Assembly: GCF_022348085.1 (NCBI RefSeq)
Contig: NZ_JAKRFN010000005.1
Span: forward strand, 1 to 64,000
DNA: 64,000 nucleotides
Direction of reading: 5' to 3'
From: Mycobacterium sp. PSTR-4-N
GTDB lineage: Bacteria; Actinomycetota; Actinomycetes; Mycobacteriales; Mycobacteriaceae
Both the position numbers and the translations under genes were made by a program. Position 1 is the stretch's first letter. The number at the start of each line of letters is the position of its first letter. A model generated the notes under the pieces. It had not been told where the DNA came from. It did no database searches and saw only the letters and a list, made by a program, of their open reading frames with translations. This document shows, one piece after another, positions 55,079 to 62,626 of this stretch.

Positions 55079-55828
55079 ATGTCAGCTCCGGCCAGCCCGC
55101 TGTCAACGGGTAAGCCGTCCGGCAGGGTTCGGCGGGAGCAACTGTCCGACGAGGTGGCCGGCCGGCTGCGCACCGAGATCATGACCGGTGCACTGCGGCC
55201 GGACAGCTTCATCCGTCTCGACGAGACCGCTGCCCGCCTCGGCGTGAGCATCACCCCGGTGCGTGAAGCCCTGAGGACGCTGCGCGGCGAGGGCATGGTC
55301 GAGCTGGAACCTCATCGGGGCCACCGCGTGATGCCGCTGTCGCGCACCGACATCGAAGACATCTTCTGGATGCAGTCGACGATCGCGCAGGAACTGGCCG
55401 CCACCGCCACCCGGCGCATCACCGACACCCAGATCGACGAGCTGGTGGACCTCAACGCCGCACTGGCCGATGCCGTGCACCGCGACGACGCCGACGGGGC
55501 CGCGCGGGCCGAGTTCGCGTTCCACCGCGCCGTCAACCGGGCCTCCGGACGGATCAAGCTGGCCTGGTTTCTGCTGCACGCCAGCCGCTACCTACCGCCG
55601 CACGTGTTCGCCTCGGACCAGAGCTGGGGTGCCGACGCAGTGGCCGGTCACGTGGTGCTGATCGACGCGCTGCGCCGGCGCGACGTCGCCACCGTGGTGC
55701 GGCTGACCGAAGGTCAGTTCGCCGACGGGTTAACACGGCTTCTGGAGTACCTCGACCGGATCGGTCTGTGGGGGCCGTCCACCCAGGTCGAACCTAGGTC
55801 GCAGCGAGCTGCTCGGCGCGCGCCTTGA
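55079..55828 (+). CDS. mce1R: Mce1R, FadR-subfamily GntR regulator of the mce1 operon
   Basis: 249 residues from the ATG at 55079 (GGGAAGGG upstream). The GntR winged helix reads LSDEVAGRLRTEIMTGALRPDSFIRLDETAARLGVSITPVREALRTLRGEGMV. The FCD effector domain follows, with AEFAFHRAVNRASG and VAGHVVLIDALRRRD (metal-binding His/Asp). Divergent from fadD5, as Rv0165c is. Upstream in-frame ATGs exist (about 55018), but lack the ribosome site. The 3' end overlaps the convergent SRPBCC gene by 35 bases. Confidence 0.93.
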   Translation: MSAPASPLSTGKPSGRVRREQLSDEVAGRLRTEIMTGALRPDSFIRLDETAARLGVSITPVREALRTLRGEGMVELEPHRGHRVMPLSRTDIEDIFWMQSTIAQELAATATRRITDTQIDELVDLNAALADAVHRDDADGAARAEFAFHRAVNRASGRIKLAWFLLHASRYLPPHVFASDQSWGADAVAGHVVLIDALRRRDVATVVRLTEGQFADGLTRLLEYLDRIGLWGPSTQVEPRSQRAARRAP

Positions 55829-56234
55829 GGTTGTCGGCGAGGTAGTCCAACGTGTCGCCGATGGCTTTCTTGACCATCGGTTTGGGCAGCGGAAGCGTCG
55901 TCTCGACGTCGAGGTCGACGGTCAGCAGGGACGTCGGACCCATGGCGACCACGGAGAACTTCTGTTCCTGCTTCTCGAAGTGGTCGCCCTGCTGCAGCAT
56001 CGTGAAGATCTGGTTCTCTCCCGGGTAATACACCGCGGTGATGAACGTGCCCGCCTGGCCCTGCACCACCACGTCGAGCCGCAGCTGGCTCGGTCTGCCG
56101 TCGGGATAGCGCGCCAGAATCCAGCAGCCCTTGATCTCCTCGTTCCACTGCGGGTAGGCCTCGAAGTCGGCGACGATCGCCATGATCGACTCGGCGGGGG
56201 CTGCGACCTCCACGGTCTTACTCACCAGCGGCAT
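55794..56234 (-). CDS. SRPBCC-family protein (TB18.5/Rv0164-like)
   Basis: 146 residues: VSKTVEVAAPAESIMAIVADFEAYPQWNEEIKGCWILARYPDGRPSQ and the C-terminal helix PKPMVKKAIGDTLDYLADNLKA. From memory, TB18.5 lies next to mce1R in M. tuberculosis. These START-like proteins probably hold a lipid or polyketide; no enzymatic role is known. The 207 bases upstream (56235-56441) hold no recognisable gene. Confidence 0.86.
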   Translation of the reverse strand: MPLVSKTVEVAAPAESIMAIVADFEAYPQWNEEIKGCWILARYPDGRPSQLRLDVVVQGQAGTFITAVYYPGENQIFTMLQQGDHFEKQEQKFSVVAMGPTSLLTVDLDVETTLPLPKPMVKKAIGDTLDYLADNLKARAEQLAAT

Positions 56235-56441
56235 CGGGGAAGCATAGCGAGTTCGCGTGGGGCCTCACGCCGTCGCGGCTGCTTGCTCGCCGGGCGGCTC
56301 AGTGCCGAGTGCCGCTGGTCGTCGGGGGCAGTAACGCCAGTGCGGCGATATGGCCCTGCCGCGGTGCTGCGGCCGGGTAGCCGGTGCGCACGAAGGTGCG
56401 CATCCGCGCAAGGATCTTCGGGGCCGTCATAGCCGGGGGGA

Positions 56442-57197
56442 CTACCCCGACGTCGACGCCGCCAAACCCAGGGCGGCCTTGAGAGTCCGGGCGTTGCGCA
56501 CGGCATGTCCACCGAGGTCGTTGTTGAAGTACACGAGCACGTCGCGGCCCTGGTCGTCCCATTCTCGAACCCGGTCGGCCCACCAGCGCAGGTCGTCGTC
56601 GCTGTAGGAGCCGCCGTAGAGCGCATCGGGATCGGGACCGTGCAACCGCACGTAGACGAACGACGTCGTGGCGCGCAGCACACACGGCAGGCCCGAACCG
56701 CTCATCACCACGTACGCCGCACCGTGGCGTTCCAGCAGGTCGAACGCGGCCGCGTCGTGCCACGACGGGTGCCGGAACTCCACGGCGACGGGGATCGCGG
56801 CGGGCAGGCCGCCGAGGAAATGGTCGAGCCGCTCGAGCGTCGCCGTGTCGCGCTCCAACGTCGGCGGCAGCTGCACCAGCAGCGGTCCGGCGTGCGCTGC
56901 GAGCTCACTCCATCCGCGGTGCAGACGCTCGACCCACACCTCGGGTGAGCGCAGCCGACGCGCATGCGTCAGGCCGCGTGGCGCCTTGACGGCCATCGAG
57001 AATCCCGGCGGCACCTGCTCGCGCCAGCGGGCGAACCAGGCGTCCGGCGGCCACCGGTAGAAGCTGCCGTTGAGTTCGACGGTGTCGAACTCGGCGGCGT
57101 ACCGGGCCAGACGCTGCCCGGCCGGCAGTCCCCGTTCGTAGAGCACCCCGATCCAGTGGTTGTAGGACCACCCCGAGGTGCCGATGTGGGTTGCCAT
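56442..57197 (-). CDS. DUF72 (YecE-like) TIM-barrel protein
   Basis: 251 residues: HIGTSGWSYNHWIGVLYERGLPAGQRLARYAAEFDTVELNGSFYR is the DUF72 N-terminus; VEFRHPSWHD, YVRLHGPD and VYFNNDLGGHAVRNARTLK follow. DUF72 proteins adopt a TIM barrel and resemble endonuclease IV-type folds; the activity is unknown. It stands alone between the SRPBCC and TetR genes. Confidence 0.88.
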   Translation of the reverse strand: MATHIGTSGWSYNHWIGVLYERGLPAGQRLARYAAEFDTVELNGSFYRWPPDAWFARWREQVPPGFSMAVKAPRGLTHARRLRSPEVWVERLHRGWSELAAHAGPLLVQLPPTLERDTATLERLDHFLGGLPAAIPVAVEFRHPSWHDAAAFDLLERHGAAYVVMSGSGLPCVLRATTSFVYVRLHGPDPDALYGGSYSDDDLRWWADRVREWDDQGRDVLVYFNNDLGGHAVRNARTLKAALGLAASTSG

Positions 57198-57238
57198 ACC
57201 GCACCGAGTACCCCGCCGCGTGACGTGCAGTGCACGTC

Positions 57239-57910
57239 CTAGGCGCCGGAGCTGGCCTGGGCCTGGTCCACGCCGAGCGGGGTGGTCTCCCGCACGGCCT
57301 CGTCACGGATCAGGCCGCGCAGCAGCGCGGTGGAGAACTCGACCGCGATCTCCTGGGCGGTGCGGCGGCCGTGGGGGCGCAGCCAGCGGTAGGAGCCCAG
57401 GGTCATGCCGATGTAGCCGAGCGCGAGCACGTGGGAATCGCAGTCGTAGAACTCGCCGCTGGCGATGCCGCGGTCGATGACGTCGCGCACGTGCTCGTAG
57501 ACCTGGGTCTCCTTCTCCCGGATGTAGGCCACCTGCTCCTCGGTGAACCACTCGGTGATGTACGGGCCCTCCTGGAAGTAGACCGCCGCGCGTTCGATGT
57601 TGCTGGCGATCCCGACCAGCAGGCGCCGGGTGAAGTGGTAAATCGTCTCGCGGGCCGACGCCGACGGGTCGTCGTGCAGTGCGTCGACGGTGAAGTCCGC
57701 CGCCCCTTTGTAGATGTCGTAGAGGATCAGCGCCTTGCTCGCGTAGTAGTGGTAGACGGTCGCCTTGTTCAGCCCGACCGCGTCGGCGACGTCGTCCATC
57801 CGGGTGCCGTGGTAACCGCGGGCGGCGAACAGCCTGGTGGCGACGGCCAACAACTCCTCGCGACGGGACATCCCGTTGCCCGTGGCGGGCGGCACAGCGG
57901 TCTCGGACAT
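57239..57910 (-). CDS. TetR-family regulator (Rv0158-like)
   Basis: 223 residues. The helix-turn-helix reads EELLAVATRLFAARGYHGTRMDDVADAVGLNKATVYHYYASKALILYDIYK. The C-terminal domain resembles the TetR_C_6/KstR2-type fold, as in Rv0158, which sits next to the pnt genes in M. tuberculosis (memory). The imperfect palindrome at 57950-57963 is its likely operator, and it may control the divergent 36-aa gene as well as itself. Confidence 0.88.
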   Translation of the reverse strand: MSETAVPPATGNGMSRREELLAVATRLFAARGYHGTRMDDVADAVGLNKATVYHYYASKALILYDIYKGAADFTVDALHDDPSASARETIYHFTRRLLVGIASNIERAAVYFQEGPYITEWFTEEQVAYIREKETQVYEHVRDVIDRGIASGEFYDCDSHVLALGYIGMTLGSYRWLRPHGRRTAQEIAVEFSTALLRGLIRDEAVRETTPLGVDQAQASSGA

Positions 57911-57949
57911 GGTGCCCCACTCTAGAAGGGACCGGCAGGTCCGCGCTCC

Positions 57950-57963
57950 ACTAACTGGTTGGT
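57950..57963. promoter_or_regulatory. ACTAAC-TG-GTTGGT near-palindrome, candidate TetR operator
   Basis: The arms ACTAAC and GTTGGT pair at five of six positions. It is 40 bases upstream of the tetR start and about 90 bases upstream of the divergent small gene. It resembles, but does not match, the KstR core AAC-N2-GTT with flanking T/A. Confidence 0.55.
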
Positions 57964-58051
57964 CCAGTCTAGGTGGTTGTTCTGTGACCGCGGTCGCGTC
58001 CGGTCTAGACTCGGCACCAGCGTGCACGCCCGGCCCGACGGAGGTATTGCG

Positions 58052-58162
58052 GTGGACCCGAATCCCGATTACGACGCGAGTGACGAACTCGAGTACGGCA
58101 TCAACTGGTTCGCCTGGATCCTGCGCGGGGTGTACCCGCCGCCGGCCTACCCGCCGGTCTAG
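58052..58162 (+). CDS. 36-residue small protein (Rv0157A-like)
   Basis: GTG start with GGAGG seven bases upstream (58040-58044). The peptide has an acidic half, DPNPDYDASDELEY, followed by an aromatic/hydrophobic segment, GINWFAWILRG, and a Tyr/Pro tail, VYPPPAYPPV. M. tuberculosis has an annotated small gene (Rv0157A) in this neighbourhood. It may be a membrane-associated micropeptide. The strong ribosome site and codon use support translation. Its end overlaps the convergent zinc-ribbon gene by four bases. Confidence 0.72.
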   Translation: MDPNPDYDASDELEYGINWFAWILRGVYPPPAYPPV

Positions 58163-58512
58163 TCCGCGGCCAGCATCCGCCCAAACCGACGTTTGGGCGC
58201 GATTGTGCGAGTGCGACGCACCATTTCGTCGATCTCGGCACGGCTCCACACCACCGCGGCGGACACGTGGCCGCGGATCTCGGCGGCCCAGTCCCTCGGC
58301 GGCACCGGCTCACGGTCGGGCGGCCAGAGCAGCCGGGGCTCGACGTGCACCAGATCCGCACCCGGCGCCGGCCACATGTCCTCGGAGTAGCGCTCCCCGC
58401 ATTTGCGGCACCGCACCTCGTACCGCATCCCGTGCGGTGCGGATTCGATGAAGACGTAATCGGCCATCGACACGCACCGCGGACACCTCGCCAGACCCCG
58501 CTCCACCACCAT
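58159..58512 (-). CDS. Small zinc-ribbon-like protein
   Basis: 117 residues from the ATG at 58512. Cys pairs ARCPRC (about residues 9-12) and VRCRKCGERY form a four-cysteine zinc-binding unit. The second half contains PRDWAAEIRGHVSAAVVWSRAEIDEMVRR with no known domain. Function unknown; may bind nucleic acid or protein. It lies about 95 bases downstream of the ABC ATPase gene on the same strand. Confidence 0.7.
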   Translation of the reverse strand: MVVERGLARCPRCVSMADYVFIESAPHGMRYEVRCRKCGERYSEDMWPAPGADLVHVEPRLLWPPDREPVPPRDWAAEIRGHVSAAVVWSRAEIDEMVRRTRTIAPKRRFGRMLAAD

Positions 58513-58606
58513 GCTCACGCGGTTATCGTGCGACTCACAGCCCAGCGGGCGCACCGGTCCGGTCCGACTCGATGCGGTTTCGGTGCCGTTTCGAGACCCA
58601 CCGACC

Positions 58607-59383
58607 TCAGGCCGCAGCGGCTTTGACCGCCCGGCCGACCTCGGCCCGCAACCGGCCGTACTCCGGGGAGCGCCGCAGCTCATCGGGGTCGACGCCCGAG
58701 CGCGGGAGGTCGACGGGGAGGTCCAGCGCCACCTGCCCCGGCCGGCGGCTGAGCACGATGATCCGCGAGCCCAGGAACGCCGCTTCGTCGGCGCTGTGCG
58801 TGACGAACACGGTGGTGCGCCCGGATTCGGCGCTCACCGCCCGCACGTCCTCCTGCAGCCGCTCGCGCGTGAGTGCATCGAGCGCAGCGAACGGCTCGTC
58901 GAGCAGGAACAGCGGTGTCTCGGCCGCGAGGGCCCGGGCGATCGCCACCCGCTGCTGCTGGCCACCACTGATCTCCCAGATGCGGCGTTTCACCAACCCC
59001 GCCAGGCCCACCCTGTCCAGCAGTTCGTCGCGCCGCTCAGCCCGCCGCTCCCGCGGCACCTTGGCGTAGGTCAGCGCCAGCTCCACGTTGCCGCCCACGG
59101 TCCGCCACGGGAACAGCCGCGGTTGTTGGAACACCACACCCGCACTGACGCCGGGAGTCGGTGGTGCACCGCCGATCTCGACGGAACCCTCGGTCGGCGA
59201 CTCGAATCCGGCGAGCAGTCGCAGCAGCGTGGATTTTCCGCACCCCGACGCGCCGACGAGCACCACGAACGAACCCGGCTCGACGGTCAGGTCCACCGGG
59301 CCGACCGCGGTCACGGCATCGCGCCCACTGCCGTATCGGTGCGACACCGATTGCAGCGCAATCACATCACTGCGCGAGGACAC
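58607..59383 (-). CDS. ABC transporter ATP-binding protein, taurine/nitrate (SsuB/TauB) type
   Basis: 258 residues from the GTG at 59383, overlapping the binding-protein gene by 17 bases; a GTG at 59365 is the alternative. Walker A is GASGCGKSTLLRLLAGFE, Q-loop FQQPRLFPWRTV, signature EISGGQQQRVAIARA, Walker B PLFLLDEPFAALD and the switch VFVTHSADEAAFLG. The pattern with LFPWRTV is typical of the sulfonate/nitrate/taurine importer group. Confidence 0.88.
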   Translation of the reverse strand: MSSRSDVIALQSVSHRYGSGRDAVTAVGPVDLTVEPGSFVVLVGASGCGKSTLLRLLAGFESPTEGSVEIGGAPPTPGVSAGVVFQQPRLFPWRTVGGNVELALTYAKVPRERRAERRDELLDRVGLAGLVKRRIWEISGGQQQRVAIARALAAETPLFLLDEPFAALDALTRERLQEDVRAVSAESGRTTVFVTHSADEAAFLGSRIIVLSRRPGQVALDLPVDLPRSGVDPDELRRSPEYGRLRAEVGRAVKAAAA

Positions 59384-60404
59384 CCGGCAGGCCCTTCGTG
59401 TAGATCGCCTCGGTGAACGTCTGCAGCGGCGCGGCCTCCGGGATCTGCTTCTGCTCGGCCAGGAACTGCGATGCACTCTGCAGGTTCACCGCGATGTTGC
59501 CCGGTTTGCCCTCTGTGCCAAGCCATTCCGGCGACGTCACCTGTTCGGGTGTCAGGTAGACGCCCTGCTCGAGTTGGCCGGCGACATCCTCGGGGCTCAA
59601 GCCGATCTCGGCGGAGATGGCCTTGGCGGCGGCCGACGGATCCTGGTGGATCTGCGCGAGCGCACGGGCCTGTTGCTGACGCCAGATGTCGACGACATCG
59701 GGATGACGTGCGGCGAAGTCGTCGGACACTGCACCCAGATCCAGCGTCGGCTTCCCGTCCTCGGCCAGCTGCCGGCTCGTGATCAGATCCTTGCCGGTCT
59801 TGCGCAACTGGTCCAGCGTCGGCAGCCAGGTGTAGGCCGCGTCGATGTCACCACGCTCCCACGCCGCGAGGATGGCCTGCGGCTGCAGGTCGATCAACTG
59901 AACGTCGTTGGGCGACAATCCGTTCTGACTCAACGCAGCGAGCAGACTGTAGTGCGCGGTGGACGCGAACGGCGTGCCGATGCGCTTGCCCTTCAGCTGG
60001 GCGATGGTGTCGATGCCGGTCCCGTTGCGGGCCACCAGTGCTTCGTTGTCGCCCGCGACGTCGAGCACGAACGCGACCTTGTACGGGATGTTCAGCGGAG
60101 CCGACAGGCCACGCGCCACCGGGCTCGACCCCAGGGCACCGAAGTCGAGTTCATTCGCGATGAACGCGGTGTTCACGTCGGCGCCGGAGTCGAACTTCGT
60201 CCACTTGATGGTGTAGTCCGGCAGCGCCTCCTCGAGCCACCTGTTGTTCTTGACGATCAGGTCCCCGCTGGGGAAGGCCTGATAGCCGATGCGAATCGTC
60301 TCCTTCGAGCTGTCCTGACCACTGCTACCGACCGAGCAGCCGCTCAGCGTCAGCACCGCAACGAGTGCCGAAATCAGCACGGCCACCGACCATTTCCGAT
60401 TCAT
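59367..60404 (-). CDS. ABC transporter substrate-binding lipoprotein (TauA/SsuA/NrtA type)
   Basis: 345 residues. The lipobox LSGC is in VLISALVAVLTLSGCSVG. The NMT1/taurine-binding fold includes RIGYQAFPSGDLIVKNNRWLEEALPDY and FDSGADVNTAFIANELDFGALGSSP. AAWERGDIDAAYTWLPTLDQLRKTGK follows, resembling taurine-binding TauA. The likely substrate is taurine or another aliphatic sulfonate. The ATG overlaps the permease stop (ATGA). Confidence 0.87.
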   Translation of the reverse strand: MNRKWSVAVLISALVAVLTLSGCSVGSSGQDSSKETIRIGYQAFPSGDLIVKNNRWLEEALPDYTIKWTKFDSGADVNTAFIANELDFGALGSSPVARGLSAPLNIPYKVAFVLDVAGDNEALVARNGTGIDTIAQLKGKRIGTPFASTAHYSLLAALSQNGLSPNDVQLIDLQPQAILAAWERGDIDAAYTWLPTLDQLRKTGKDLITSRQLAEDGKPTLDLGAVSDDFAARHPDVVDIWRQQQARALAQIHQDPSAAAKAISAEIGLSPEDVAGQLEQGVYLTPEQVTSPEWLGTEGKPGNIAVNLQSASQFLAEQKQIPEAAPLQTFTEAIYTKGLPGVLAQ

Positions 60405-61270
60405 ATCTTTCCTCTCCAGGGGACCGCGCGCCGTTCGGCGGCGCGCAGCAGACCGTCGATGACCAGGCCCGAGATACCGATCGCGAAGATGCCGACCAGC
60501 ACGACGGGGGTGTTGTTGTAGTTGCTCGCGTCTTTGACCAGACCGCCGATGCCGGGAATGCCGTTGAACAGCTCCGCGGCGACCACGGACGAGTACGCCA
60601 TCCCGACGGCCAGCCGGATACCGGTGAACGTCTCGGGCAGCGCCGAGGGGATGACGACGTCGCGAATCACCTGTCCCCGTGTCGCGCCGAGCGCGCGGGC
60701 GGCTTCCTGCAGCGCGACGGGCGCGGCGACGACGGCGGCAGTGGTGGCGACCGCGGCGGGCGGCAGAGCGGCCAGCGCCAGCAGCGTGATCTTGGGTGCC
60801 TCGTCGATGCCCAGCCAGATGATCAGCAGGAAGAAGTAGGCCAGGGGCGGCAGCGCGCGCAGGAACGTCAGCCACGGTTCCAGCACCGAACGCAGCCAGC
60901 TCACCGAGCCCATCAGCAGCCCGAGCACGACGCCCAGCGCGACGCCGATCACGACGCCGGCGAGCACCCGGCGCAGCGTCATGTAGAGGTGCTCCCACAG
61001 CAGGTATCCGGCATAGCCGCGGGCGCCGTCGTGGGTGGTGGAGACATCGAGGAAGGCCCGCCACACCGTGGCGGGGTAGGGCACGAACGTCTGGTTCCAT
61101 ATGCCGCTGGCGGCCGCGAGCTGCCACACCACACCGAAGACGACCACCGACAGCAGCGGCAGCGCCGCCCGCGTCAGCCCGGAACGCCACCGGCCCGCGC
61201 GCGGACGCGCGTCAGCGACGGGCCCCGCGGTGGCGGCGTCTTCGGGCGTGATGTCGACGAAAACGGACAC
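60401..61270 (-). CDS. ABC transporter permease (TauC/SsuC type)
   Basis: 289 residues, about six helices. The inner-membrane component signature includes EAARALGATRGQVIRDVVIPSALPETFTGIRLAVGMAYSSVVAAELF, with the EAA loop typical of the BPD_transp_1 family. It is the first gene of a permease-binding protein-ATPase operon. The MSVFVDITPEDAATAGP start is at 61270; the promoter should lie in 61271-61336. Confidence 0.88.
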   Translation of the reverse strand: MSVFVDITPEDAATAGPVADARPRAGRWRSGLTRAALPLLSVVVFGVVWQLAAASGIWNQTFVPYPATVWRAFLDVSTTHDGARGYAGYLLWEHLYMTLRRVLAGVVIGVALGVVLGLLMGSVSWLRSVLEPWLTFLRALPPLAYFFLLIIWLGIDEAPKITLLALAALPPAAVATTAAVVAAPVALQEAARALGATRGQVIRDVVIPSALPETFTGIRLAVGMAYSSVVAAELFNGIPGIGGLVKDASNYNNTPVVLVGIFAIGISGLVIDGLLRAAERRAVPWRGKI

Positions 61271-61336
61271 CGGCAGATGCTGACGGACACGTCAGGGCTG
61301 CGAAAGTGCTGTGCTCACCGCGAATTTTAGTGCCGC

Positions 61337-62425
61337 TCAACAGGTGAGGACGGGTTTGACGACGGCGCCGCTGCGCTGCGCCGCGAGCGCTTCGTTCACG
61401 TCCGTGTGCGGGAACGCGGTGACCAGGCGGTCGATCGGCAGCCGGCCCTGCGCGTGGAGCTCGAGCAGCTGCGGGATGAACGTGTCGGGCACCGAGTCGC
61501 CCTCAAGGCAGCCGTGCACCGTCTTGCCGCGCAGCACGAGGTCCCGCAGATCGATCGCGGGCACGCCCGCACCCAGTCCGACAGCCACCGCCGATCCCCC
61601 GACGGCCAATGCGGCGACGGCATTGGCGAGGACGTCGGCCCGGCCAGTGGTGTCCAGGGCGTGGTCGGCGCCGCCGCCGGTGAGCTCGCGCACGGCGGCC
61701 ACCACGTCGTCGCCGGGCGCCAGGCTCACGTGCGCTCCGAGGCTCTCGGCCAGGGCGCGGCGGTGCGGGGACGGTTCGACCACCACCACGATCTCCGGAT
61801 CGACGGTCAGCGCGGCGAGCATCCCCGCGAGACCGACTGCGCCCCCGCCGAATACGACAACCGAGCTGCCCGGCCGCGGTCGCATCAGGTTGAGCACCGC
61901 CCCGGCGCCGGTCTGGAATCCGCACCCGAGCGGCGCCGCGACCACGGGGTCGACGTCGGCGTCGACCACCACCGTGTTGTCGGGCGTGCTCAGCGCGTAT
62001 CCCGCGAAGCTGGACTGGCCGAAGAAGCCGTCGAGCACCCGGGTCCCACCCGCCGTCACGCGCGCTGAACCGTCGTCGCGCTGTCCGAAACCATTGAGGC
62101 GCAACGCGTCACGACAGTAGGCCGGTCTGCGCGCAAGGCAGTTGCGGCACCGGCCGCAGCACCGGAACGTCAGCACCACCCGGTCACCCGGCCGTACCGT
62201 GTCGACCGACTCCCCCACGCTCTCGACGATCCCGGCACCCTCGTGACCGAGCAGGACCGGCCGATCTGGCGCTCCCGCAGCGCGATTGACCAGATCGGTG
62301 TGACAGATGCCCGACGCCTCGATGCGCACCAGGATCTCGTCGCCGCGCGGTTCGTCGATGCGAACCTCGGTCAGGACGAAGGGATCGGCCGCGTCATAGG
62401 ACAGTGCCGCAGTGGTCGTCGGCAT
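61337..62425 (-). CDS. Zinc-dependent alcohol dehydrogenase (AdhE1/Rv0162c-like)
   Basis: 362 residues. The catalytic zinc site is [10 protein letters not shown] with [15 protein letters not shown]. The structural zinc lobe is [18 protein letters not shown]. The Rossmann motif is [17 protein letters not shown], and [12 protein letters not shown] is typical of the class-III-like/actinobacterial AdhE group. It may oxidise alcohols with NAD or mycothiol-dependent substrates. In M. tuberculosis adhE1 lies close to mce1R (memory). It is divergent from the transhydrogenase gene. Confidence 0.87.
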   Translation of the reverse strand: MPTTTAALSYDAADPFVLTEVRIDEPRGDEILVRIEASGICHTDLVNRAAGAPDRPVLLGHEGAGIVESVGESVDTVRPGDRVVLTFRCCGRCRNCLARRPAYCRDALRLNGFGQRDDGSARVTAGGTRVLDGFFGQSSFAGYALSTPDNTVVVDADVDPVVAAPLGCGFQTGAGAVLNLMRPRPGSSVVVFGGGAVGLAGMLAALTVDPEIVVVVEPSPHRRALAESLGAHVSLAPGDDVVAAVRELTGGGADHALDTTGRADVLANAVAALAVGGSAVAVGLGAGVPAIDLRDLVLRGKTVHGCLEGDSVPDTFIPQLLELHAQGRLPIDRLVTAFPHTDVNEALAAQRSGAVVKPVLTC

Positions 62426-62479
62426 CAGCCCATCGTCCGTCGAACAGGGGGAACGGAGCCACGACGCGTCACCGCGCGA

Positions 62480-62516
62480 GGGTATCCCCCGCCCCTCCCC
62501 CGTCCGGGGGATACCC
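62480..62516. promoter_or_regulatory. 11-base inverted repeat in the adh-pntA intergenic region
   Basis: GGGTATCCCCC (62480-62490) and GGGGGATACCC (62506-62516) are exact reverse complements with a 15-base pyrimidine-rich spacer. It could be a protein-binding site for the divergent pair or a strong hairpin in the pntA leader. Confidence 0.65.
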
Positions 62517-62550
62517 CGCATCGGGTTGTGAGCAGCGCGGGGAGTCTCTT

Positions 62551-62556
62551 TACACT
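62551..62556 (+). promoter_or_regulatory. Candidate pntA -10 element
   Basis: TACACT lies about 70 bases upstream of the pntA start; TTGTGA is 19 bases upstream of it as a possible -35, a long spacing. Weak evidence from sequence only. Confidence 0.35.
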
Positions 62557-62626
62557 GACATCCTCCACGTCCAGCGACGTGCCCTTCGGCGGCACGGTGC
62601 GCGAAGCCAAGATCGGATCGACATCG

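Noticed and set aside
62480..62485. GGGTAT at 62480 as a SigF -10 element
   Set aside because: No GTTT-type -35 was seen at the right distance and the hexamer is part of a larger inverted repeat.
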